From positions 27,268 to 67,764 of the forward strand of contig NZ_LUTV01000009.1 in the NCBI RefSeq assembly GCF_001646945.1: 40,497 bases of DNA, in the 5' to 3' direction. This DNA comes from Endozoicomonas ascidiicola (GTDB lineage Bacteria; Pseudomonadota; Gammaproteobacteria; Pseudomonadales; Endozoicomonadaceae). This document shows positions 7,954 to 15,186 of this stretch, piece after piece (position 1 is the stretch's first letter; every line of letters starts with the position of its first letter). The notes beneath the pieces are model-generated. The model worked only from the letters and a program-made list of their open reading frames with translations, was not told the origin of the DNA and made no database searches. Position numbers and translations under genes: made by a program.

Positions 7954-9680
7954 AATTTGGTGGAAAACGTCACATCAAGACACCCAGATCAAAACTGAGT
8001 GAGTTGTGTTCAGGCATACTTCTGAACCATGAATCCGTCGAAAACCTCATCGCTCGAAACAGAAATCAGCGAGCTTAAAAAACTTGTCAACAATCTACTC
8101 GACAAGGTCAACAAGCTGACCACCGAAAACACCTCCCTGCGTGAGGAACTCCGGCACCTGAAAAAACTCAAGGGTCAGCCTAAAATTCGACCCGGGAAAA
8201 AGAATTCCGAATCCAGCAACAATGATAAAAGCGAAAAACCGGCATCCGATTCAGGCAGCACACCTCCCCCGAAAGCGAAACGGCAACGATCAGAAAAGCC
8301 CGGACGTACAAGCAAGCCGGCACCAACTTCTATCCGCAAGGAAATCCGTAAGGCAGAAGGTGTGCAGGAAGACTGGGAGTTCAAGGGGTACAAAGACTTT
8401 ACCCATATAGATGTTGATCTTCAGTTTACGGCGACCTGTTACCGACGCGAATTCTGGCTCACTCCTCAAGGACCTGTCATCGCACCACTGCCCAAACATG
8501 TCAAAGGCCGGTTCGGCAATAACCTCATCGCAATGGTTCTGGATCTTTATCACTCCTGTAGTGTGACCCAGCCCCTGTTGCTTGATTGGTTACACAGCCA
8601 TGGTTGCTCAATTTCAGAGGGCACACTTAATAACCTGTTGACTCAGAATCACGATGCTTTTCACCAGGAGCGAGAAGATATTCTGGAAACGGGGATAGCC
8701 CATTCCCGCGCACTTCTTGTAGATGACACAGGTGCACGACACGATGGCAGTAATGGCTTTTGTACGGTTATCGGCAATGAGGCCTTTACCGTATTTGCAT
8801 CGACTCCGAGTAAAAGCCGTATCAATTTCCTGAGTCTTTTGCAGGGACAACGCAGAAGCCATGTACTGAACCCGGAAGCCATCAAGTATATGGAGCAGGT
8901 CGGAATGGCTGCCAAATGGATTGAAGCCCTGTCAGCCTACGGTGAAACCCATTTTCTGAATGAGGTCGCATGGTCAGCCTTTCTGGATGACCACAAACTG
9001 CTTGCTAAACAGCAACGCCGTTGGGCGACAGAAGCTGTTCTCAAGGCGGGGCTGCTGAGCAATGGTTTTCCAGAGAGCATGATCATCCATAGTGATGGAG
9101 CCCGTCAGTTCGATACGGTATTTGAACATTCCCTGTGTTGGTTCCATGCCAGCCGCCCTCTGGCAAAACTGATTCCTGCCAATAACAGGGAGCGAGCAGC
9201 CCGTAACTGGATAGAAAAACAATACTGGAATCTATACGACGATATAGAGGCTTATTGCGAGACGCCAACAGAGGCTCGAAAACTACAGCTTGAACAGGAC
9301 TTCAATCACTGGGTGACAACGCAGGTAGATTACCCGGAACTTCGAGCGGAACTGGGTAAAATTTACCGTGCTCGTGAGGAATTGTTACTGGTGCTGAAAT
9401 ATCCATGGTTACCACTGCATAACAACCTGAGTGAACGACAGATCAGGGAGTATGTAAAACGACGAAAGGTCAGTGGTGGTACTCGCAGCTTACTTGGCCA
9501 GCGCTGTCGGGACACATTCGCGAGCCTGAAGAAAACGTGTCGGCTTCATGGCCTGTCATTCTCAAAATACCTGAAAGACAGAGTTTCAGGCGCCGGTCTT
9601 ATGCCACAGTTGTCAGCGCTGGTGCGTGAAAAATTAACTCGCCTCACTGCCGATATTACCTACGCTGTTTGAGCAGTTAC
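7942..9680 (+). mobile_element. Complete IS66-family insertion sequence (single-ORF type), 1739 bp
   Basis: Both ends read inward as GTAACTGCTCAAA (7942-7954 and the reverse complement of 9668-9680), a 13-bp perfect terminal inverted repeat beginning with GTAA as known for IS66 family members. An 8-bp direct repeat flanks it. It holds one large transposase gene and none of the tnpA/tnpB accessory genes, which matches the ISBst12-like subgroup. The transposase stop codon lies within the right terminal repeat. The intact ORF, ends and duplication point to a recent insertion. Confidence 0.93.
8029..9672 (+). CDS. IS66-family transposase (TnpC-like)
   Basis: A 547-residue DDE transposase. The N-terminus is a coiled coil (LETEISELKKLVNNLLDKVN and onward) followed by a basic, Ser/Pro-rich linker (about 55-105). 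The RNase H-fold catalytic residues are visible as LLVDDTGARH (D232 or D233), IIHSDGARQF (D356) and NNLSERQIREYV (E469), followed by a conserved GGTRS...R..FASLKKTCR segment. It catalyses cut-and-paste or replicative movement of the surrounding element. There is no good ribosome site before ATG 8029, usual for IS genes. Family placement is supported by the GTAA ends and the 8-bp target duplication. Confidence 0.9.
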   Translation: MNPSKTSSLETEISELKKLVNNLLDKVNKLTTENTSLREELRHLKKLKGQPKIRPGKKNSESSNNDKSEKPASDSGSTPPPKAKRQRSEKPGRTSKPAPTSIRKEIRKAEGVQEDWEFKGYKDFTHIDVDLQFTATCYRREFWLTPQGPVIAPLPKHVKGRFGNNLIAMVLDLYHSCSVTQPLLLDWLHSHGCSISEGTLNNLLTQNHDAFHQEREDILETGIAHSRALLVDDTGARHDGSNGFCTVIGNEAFTVFASTPSKSRINFLSLLQGQRRSHVLNPEAIKYMEQVGMAAKWIEALSAYGETHFLNEVAWSAFLDDHKLLAKQQRRWATEAVLKAGLLSNGFPESMIIHSDGARQFDTVFEHSLCWFHASRPLAKLIPANNRERAARNWIEKQYWNLYDDIEAYCETPTEARKLQLEQDFNHWVTTQVDYPELRAELGKIYRAREELLLVLKYPWLPLHNNLSERQIREYVKRRKVSGGTRSLLGQRCRDTFASLKKTCRLHGLSFSKYLKDRVSGAGLMPQLSALVREKLTRLTADITYAV

Positions 9681-9688
9681 GATTTGAT
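9681..9688. repeat. Right copy of 8-bp target-site duplication (GATTTGAT)
   Basis: Exact match to 7934-7941, directly abutting the right terminal repeat of the IS66 element. The sequence beyond it (9689-9720, read on the minus strand) is the displaced 5' end and ribosome site of the small secreted-protein gene. Confidence 0.93.
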
Positions 9689-9753
9689 CTTCAACGCTAA
9701 CTTCTCAAAAAAATACTTCCTGCGGATGTTCGCAAGAAATTGCTGGTAAAAGC

Positions 9754-9776
9754 GTAAGAGAAAACGCTTCTCTTAC
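9754..9776. terminator. Stem-loop downstream of the chaperone operon
   Basis: GTAAGAGAA (9754-9762) and TTCTCTTAC (9768-9776) form a 9-bp stem with a 5-nt loop, about 120 bp past the stop of the AAA gene on the minus strand. On that strand it is followed by GCTTTT, so a weak intrinsic terminator is possible. A second small stem, ACTACT/AGTAGT, lies at 9856-9872. The rest of 9689-9897 shows no gene. Confidence 0.4.
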
Positions 9777-9897
9777 CGTTAATTAAATTCTCAAACAGTA
9801 GAATGAGCAGTAATTTCCAAAAAATGCCGTTAAGACGACATATAACCTATGTATTACTACTGACGGAGTAGTTATATATTCGATAAAAAATAAACAA

Positions 9898-11598
9898 TTA
9901 CCTGATTTCAGCAGAGTAACCAGCCAACTCAGACGGTGAGATTGATGGCGGGTTTTTTGCAATGGACGTCATTAAATCATTCTGCGAGATATCCTGACTT
10001 TTCTTCAGGGCGGCCCTTGCCGCTTCATCACAAATGAATTTTATGTCGCTCGACATATAGTCCTCAGTCTGTGCTGCAAGTATATGTAGATCAACATCCT
10101 TCCCCATAGGCCTGGATGACAGAAGCTTCTCAAATAACATCATCCTGCTTTCATGGTCTGGGGGCGGAATATAAATCTTTTTATCGATTCGGCCGGTGCG
10201 CATAACAGCAGGATCAATGCTTTCAGGTTTGTTGGTAGCCCCGACAATAAATACGCCATCTGCGCCACAGTTGTTCATTTGAGCCAGAAACTCATTGACT
10301 GCACTGGTATTCATGTGACTCACGCTATCATTATCCCGCTTGGGAACAATGGCATCCAGTTCATCGATAAAGACAATAGATGGCGCATTCGCCCGGGCTT
10401 TATCAAAGAGTTGTTTGATATTCTCCTGCGTAGCATTTACCCATTTACTTTGAATGTCAGAGGGCTTGAGATGAAACAGACTGAAACCAATCTCCTCAGC
10501 CATACGCTCAGCAAAAAAAGTTTTACCACAACCGGGCGGCCCATAAAGTAACATACCGTTAGGAATATCCAGCCCATAATGCTGATACTTTTCCCTTTCA
10601 TTGAGGGCATCAATTACATCGGTTTGAATGGTTTCTTTGAGGGAATCCATTCCTGCTATGGCGGCAAAACCAACATTAGGCGATTCGTCGGCGGCTTTCG
10701 TGATCTGCTTTTTTCTAGGCGCTACCTTGGGTTTAGTTTTCCCTTCGAGAGCATTGATAAACTCTTTAGCCGTTTGATAACGCTGGGTTGGGTCTTCTAT
10801 CAGGGCACTTTGTACAACATCAAAAAGATCTTTGTCGGATTGGTCCGATAGAGTAGGACAGATAACACCAACGTTACGGGCTTTTGTGATGATTTGCTGA
10901 ATGCCTTCAGACTTTAGCTTAAATTCAGAAAAATTTAACCGCCAGGGAAGTGAACCATACAACAGGCGGTACAGGATTACCCCAACGCTAAACAAGTCAC
11001 TTTGAACCGAACCTTTGCCATCAAGTGCTTCTGTTGCAACGTAGGCAAGTTCACTATGGTCCATATCCGGATCAAACTCTTCGCCCTCAAGATGAGCTTT
11101 ATCAAAGTTTGAAAGATGATACGTTTCATCCAATGCTGCCATATTGATCATAATGGTTTGGCAGGAAAGATGGTTGCAAATAATGGGCTTTTCACCCGAG
11201 TGCAGTGAATTAAGCCCATGCAATAGGGCCAGAGCGATATGCTTTGCCGTCACCGTTGAAATGCCATTCAACCGGCTGAGTCTTTCACTCAGCAGCTCAC
11301 CACTGATATGTTTCTGAACCAGATAGTAGAATGGCTGACCATTAACCTTGTGGATTCCGTCAGCAATAAAAACCGGTGCAAAATCATCTTTGCAACACTG
11401 CAAAAGGGCTGCCTGTTTTTGTCCGGCCTCAGTACCATTCTCTTTTGAGATAAATAGCTGCAAGACAAAGCAGCCATCAGAGCTGTCTGTTACACGGTAG
11501 GTTTGTTTCCAACTGCTTGCGTTTAGCAGGAAGCCAACCTGGTAGGTATCACCTACCCGTTGGCCTCGACTAAGCAGCGGCAATAAGTCGCTACTCAT
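9898..11598 (-). CDS. Pseudokinase-AAA+ ATPase fusion
   Basis: A 566-residue two-domain protein. Residues ~15-285 have a Ser/Thr-kinase-like fold pattern (SDLFSVGVILYRLLYGSLPW near 200-219 is the kinase F/G-helix region) but each key residue is changed: the beta-3 lysine position reads VLQLF, the HRD motif reads CNH (141-143), its asparagine is T148, and DFG reads NFD (164-166). It should be catalytically dead. Residues ~310-560 are a CDC48/FtsH-type AAA+ domain with Walker A GPPGCGKT (353-360), Walker B VFIDELD (409-415), sensor-1 GATN (452-455) and arginine fingers R467/R470 in MRTGRID. It likely remodels a protein recruited by the pseudokinase. Last gene of the chaperone operon, 6 nt after hsp70. 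Confidence 0.85.
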   Translation of the reverse strand: MSSDLLPLLSRGQRVGDTYQVGFLLNASSWKQTYRVTDSSDGCFVLQLFISKENGTEAGQKQAALLQCCKDDFAPVFIADGIHKVNGQPFYYLVQKHISGELLSERLSRLNGISTVTAKHIALALLHGLNSLHSGEKPIICNHLSCQTIMINMAALDETYHLSNFDKAHLEGEEFDPDMDHSELAYVATEALDGKGSVQSDLFSVGVILYRLLYGSLPWRLNFSEFKLKSEGIQQIITKARNVGVICPTLSDQSDKDLFDVVQSALIEDPTQRYQTAKEFINALEGKTKPKVAPRKKQITKAADESPNVGFAAIAGMDSLKETIQTDVIDALNEREKYQHYGLDIPNGMLLYGPPGCGKTFFAERMAEEIGFSLFHLKPSDIQSKWVNATQENIKQLFDKARANAPSIVFIDELDAIVPKRDNDSVSHMNTSAVNEFLAQMNNCGADGVFIVGATNKPESIDPAVMRTGRIDKKIYIPPPDHESRMMLFEKLLSSRPMGKDVDLHILAAQTEDYMSSDIKFICDEAARAALKKSQDISQNDLMTSIAKNPPSISPSELAGYSAEIR

Positions 11599-11604
11599 TA
11601 CGTA

Positions 11605-14106
11605 TTATCCTGCAAGTAGGCTGTCATCAATTTCAGAGCGTTCACTGTCTGGCATTAATGCAAAAAGTTTAAAGAGTACTGGGCCAAGCTCTTCAACGCC
11701 TGCACGTTGACCTACCAGCTCTTTTGCTTCATTGACCAGGCTTCGAGCCTCAATTCTATCAGTCCAATGGTAGCTGTCGAAATGATTATCAAAGTCACGA
11801 ACAAAACCCATAAATTGATAGAGCTTTGTAAGCTGGAAGAACAGGCTGCCGATTGTCTCTAAGAGCTGTTTTGCGGCTTTGATATCTTGTGACCGCAGTA
11901 CATCAGTCAGATCATTCCGGATGGAATCGACATGTTGTGTTGTCTCATCATCGCCCAGTTCTGTATTGGCATCTTCGAGACGCTTGAACTCATGTTTGAG
12001 CTTGCGCTCCATGTTTGGCCATTCAGCGCCTTTGTTCAGGAGGTCGATTTCTTTAAGAACTTTCCTTAACTCATCTCGTGCCTTTAATTTGGTATCCATT
12101 GACTCAGGATTGGCACTTAACTGCCGCTCTGCTTCTTCGAGCCGAGTACTCAGCTCCTCAGGAGCATCGATATCATTTAGCACATCACTGGCGGAAGTGA
12201 ATTCATTGACCAGTTTTCTGGAATCAACAGATTGAACAACGTCTGTTGGGACATTGACTTCAAAGGTGTAGTCCAGATATGGGAAGTATGCTTCGACCTT
12301 GATTTTTTGGCTACGATCAATTGAGACCGCTAACTCTACAGAGCTTCCTGCAGGCAGTAGTTTTGGGATTTCTGTTCCAGAAATTATTACATCATAGACA
12401 TGCTCATTGAGAATGGCTTTAGTACCCTCAGCGGCATAGTCTCCTTGATATAGAGGTATTTTAAGAAAATCCTCTTTCATGCCTGGACGAATATCTTTTT
12501 GAGTTTTTAGTTCTTTTTTAGGTGTTCCAGTAGATGGCAAGGTAGTATTTTTTTCTAAGCCTTTCAGGGCAGAAAATGCGAAGTTGCTCGATGAAATTTC
12601 TAGTATTTCAATGCCAATGTGATGGGGTAGTGGCATACCTCCAAGTACGGAGCCTTGAATAATGCTAAAATATGTTGGCTCGCATTCTATTCGATTTCCT
12701 GTGTTATCAAAAAGGATAATGTTGAAGCTATTGGTTTTACCCTCTACAAGGTCGACATCACATATTTCACCAACGGAGTCAATTTCAAACTTTTCACTAG
12801 TCCATGCGCCATCATTGCGCTTTAATTGCGCATAAATCATATCTGGAATTATGCCTTCAGTTTTTCCAGGAAGGGTTTTTAGTGTTACAAACTCACTCAA
12901 TTCAACACTTGACGATTCATAATCAAGGGCTAGTTGAATTTTAGTTCTATCGCGATTGGAGTCAATCAGCTCTTCAGGTAATACAACAGTTGAAGCATAA
13001 ATAGCAGCTCCCCGAGCAACCACCGTCATAGGATCAACACTTGTGTCCGGTGCGCAAATTTGCTCTCTGAGCATGTCTCTGAGCACCGGTGATAATGTTG
13101 GACCGCCAACTAGAATTAGTGAAATCAAGTGATTGCAGGTTAAATTATTGCGATTTAAAAGATCCAAGCTAATATTAATCGCCTTTTGAATTACAGGTTC
13201 AAGGGCGACTTTGAGTTCTTTTTGGTTGACTGTGAAATCAATCTCAATATCCTCCCCATTATCATCTTCTCGAACCTCGCCTTCTTCGATGTAGAGTTCG
13301 TATTCATCTTGGAAGGAAAGTTGATTCTTTAACTGTTCAGCATAGAACTTTAAGCCCGACCGAAATTCAGAGCTAGAAATTGGGTCTTCTAATAAGTCAT
13401 CAATTTCATAATTTGACTGTATATGCGGAATTATTAGGTTATTGACGATGGCGGTATCCAAGTCTTTTCCGCCCAAGCGATTGTCGCCAGCTGAGTCAAT
13501 AACTTTCACAATGCCTTCATCAACCTTAACAAGTGCGGCATCAAAAGTTCCACCGCCAAAGTCAAAAACGAGCCAGAAACCATCTTTATTCTTGCCTTCA
13601 ACACCATAGGCCATGGCGGCGGCAACTGGCTCTTGTAAAGTTTCAATATATTTCATTCCGGCTAGAGAGGCTGCTCTTCTTACAGCATCAATCTGATTCA
13701 TGGTATAGGCGGCAGGAATCGTGATGATAGCTGCGTCTATATTTTCATCGGATACATAACCCTTCAAATATTTCAGCACTTCAGAAGATAATTGTTCAGA
13801 TGAGAAGCTTTCACTTTTATGAGAGGAATAATAGCTTTCATCGGTTCCCATAGTGCGCTTGAATTCAATATATGCATTGAAGTCAATGTTCCGCCTCATG
13901 CTTTTTTTGCATTCTTCTCGATAGATGGAGTATGCAGCCGTGCCTACCTGTAGTGCGCCTTTTTTGTTATATGCTACTGATGAAGGTGTAGTGTCCCGTT
14001 GATCATCGACTGATTTTATTATCGTCAGTCTCTCACCATCAACTCGAGCTAGAGCAGAGTTAGTAGTTCCCAAATCAATACCGTAATCTACATTTAGACG
14101 TTTCAT
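11605..14106 (-). CDS. Divergent Hsp70-family chaperone
   Basis: An 833-residue Hsp70. The actin-like nucleotide-binding domain is intact: phosphate-1 GIDLGTTNS (9-17), TIPAAY near 129-134, phosphate-2 FDFGGGTFD (181-189), GGKDLD, and the adenosine motif LVGGPTLSPVLRDML (332-346). Beyond residue ~380 it departs from DnaK: the hydrophobic linker and the DVTPLSLG strand of the substrate domain are absent (LALDYESSSVELSEFV stands there). The rest is a beta-rich region, then a long helical part (about 645-830) that is larger than the DnaK lid. ATG 14106 follows AAGGAG 6 nt upstream and lies 9 nt after the grpE-like gene. Clients and functions are unknown; its cochaperones appear to be its operon neighbours. 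SrfB-type Hsp70-like proteins are an alternative comparison. Confidence 0.9.
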   Translation of the reverse strand: MKRLNVDYGIDLGTTNSALARVDGERLTIIKSVDDQRDTTPSSVAYNKKGALQVGTAAYSIYREECKKSMRRNIDFNAYIEFKRTMGTDESYYSSHKSESFSSEQLSSEVLKYLKGYVSDENIDAAIITIPAAYTMNQIDAVRRAASLAGMKYIETLQEPVAAAMAYGVEGKNKDGFWLVFDFGGGTFDAALVKVDEGIVKVIDSAGDNRLGGKDLDTAIVNNLIIPHIQSNYEIDDLLEDPISSSEFRSGLKFYAEQLKNQLSFQDEYELYIEEGEVREDDNGEDIEIDFTVNQKELKVALEPVIQKAINISLDLLNRNNLTCNHLISLILVGGPTLSPVLRDMLREQICAPDTSVDPMTVVARGAAIYASTVVLPEELIDSNRDRTKIQLALDYESSSVELSEFVTLKTLPGKTEGIIPDMIYAQLKRNDGAWTSEKFEIDSVGEICDVDLVEGKTNSFNIILFDNTGNRIECEPTYFSIIQGSVLGGMPLPHHIGIEILEISSSNFAFSALKGLEKNTTLPSTGTPKKELKTQKDIRPGMKEDFLKIPLYQGDYAAEGTKAILNEHVYDVIISGTEIPKLLPAGSSVELAVSIDRSQKIKVEAYFPYLDYTFEVNVPTDVVQSVDSRKLVNEFTSASDVLNDIDAPEELSTRLEEAERQLSANPESMDTKLKARDELRKVLKEIDLLNKGAEWPNMERKLKHEFKRLEDANTELGDDETTQHVDSIRNDLTDVLRSQDIKAAKQLLETIGSLFFQLTKLYQFMGFVRDFDNHFDSYHWTDRIEARSLVNEAKELVGQRAGVEELGPVLFKLFALMPDSERSEIDDSLLAG

Positions 14107-14115
14107 CTTAACTCC

Positions 14116-15186
14116 TTAATTTACTGCAATATCTACTTGTGCACGCTGGATAAGTGCACCATTAAAATTGACTTGTGGGCGGGATACCTTAACGATAATT
14201 TTCTCATTATTTCCTAAGCTAGGATCATCGATCATATTAATAACATCAATATTCATGCGATCATCAAATGGCTTGTTCAAGAGATCAACAATCTCATAAC
14301 CATTAGCCATAAAGTTCTTCCGGATTCGTTCCAAGCCTTTAGTTAGCGGTTTTAAGCCCTTAACCCCCTGATCCATCTGGGAGATGTTTTTCTGCATACG
14401 AGTAATTTCATCAGCTACTTTCAGCGACAGGGAGTGGTCTGGTTCGACATCTTGCTGTTCCGTTACAGTGATGACTTTCTGCTCTTGCGAAAGCTGCATC
14501 TGCTTCTCAAGCACCTCAACCAACTTTAGATCCAGGCTAAGGGCATTCTCTTCCAAAGACGCTTTAGCAGAATGAATCTTCTGCTCCATATCCACTCCGG
14601 ATGCATCTATTTTGCGACGCAGAATGAAAATGAAACCACCGATCAAAAGCACTGCAATACCAAAGCCGATAGCAACCAGGGTAAATTGGTTGACCATTGC
14701 CTGTGTGGTGGTGTTTGTCTCCTGCAACTGGCTGGATAGCTCTTTGTTAAGCATTGCAACCGTCGATTCACCTTCAGCAATTTGTTGATTGAGTGTGTTC
14801 AATGCTTCATCTGCACCTGCAAGGCTTGCCTTCAGCTCAGAGACTGCCGAGTTAACGCTATCAACCAGAGCCTGTTGCTGACTCAATTGTTGACTCAACA
14901 CATCAGATTGTTTCGTTTGTTCAGCATAGTGCTTTTGCAGTTCAGCGTTCTGGATTTTGACTTGATTGTTGGCCTTGACCAGCTCGAAAACATCGAACCG
15001 TTGTTTGATGCTTTCAAAGTTTTGGTTATACATATCGAACTGAGCCTGAAGGTCGCTCAAGACAGTTTCAACGTCGGTCAATCTTACCTCTACGTTCTGA
15101 GCGACAGGGGATGTAGGTGTTTCTACCGTATCCGCCCATAGACTCACTGAATAGAATGTTAACAACCCAATAATTAACTTCTTCAT
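14116..15186 (-). CDS. Membrane-anchored protein with GrpE-like C-terminal domain
   Basis: A 356-residue protein with, in order: an N-terminal signal peptide (MKKLIIGLLTFYSVSLWADT), a periplasmic coiled coil (about 30-165, rich in Q and L), one membrane helix (about 168-190, LVAIGFGIAVLLIGGFIFIL then RRK), and a cytoplasmic part. Residues ~285-356 read like the C-terminal half of GrpE: GYEIVDLLNKPFDDRMNID parallels GVEVI-x(4)-VPLDPNVHQ, MIDDPSLGNNEKIIVKV parallels MVESDDVAPGNVLGIM, and FNGALIQRAQVDIAV parallels LNGRTIRAAMVTVA. It would be a nucleotide-exchange factor for the Hsp70 encoded next, tethered to the inner membrane with a periplasmic sensor-like arm. The GrpE reading is my own alignment by eye. 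Its start overlaps the upstream stop (ATGA). Confidence 0.7.
   Translation of the reverse strand: MKKLIIGLLTFYSVSLWADTVETPTSPVAQNVEVRLTDVETVLSDLQAQFDMYNQNFESIKQRFDVFELVKANNQVKIQNAELQKHYAEQTKQSDVLSQQLSQQQALVDSVNSAVSELKASLAGADEALNTLNQQIAEGESTVAMLNKELSSQLQETNTTTQAMVNQFTLVAIGFGIAVLLIGGFIFILRRKIDASGVDMEQKIHSAKASLEENALSLDLKLVEVLEKQMQLSQEQKVITVTEQQDVEPDHSLSLKVADEITRMQKNISQMDQGVKGLKPLTKGLERIRKNFMANGYEIVDLLNKPFDDRMNIDVINMIDDPSLGNNEKIIVKVSRPQVNFNGALIQRAQVDIAVN

Noticed and set aside
9689-9897. Extra gene between the IS66 element and the chaperone operon
   Set aside because: Only the displaced 5' end of the secreted-protein gene and small hairpins are found.
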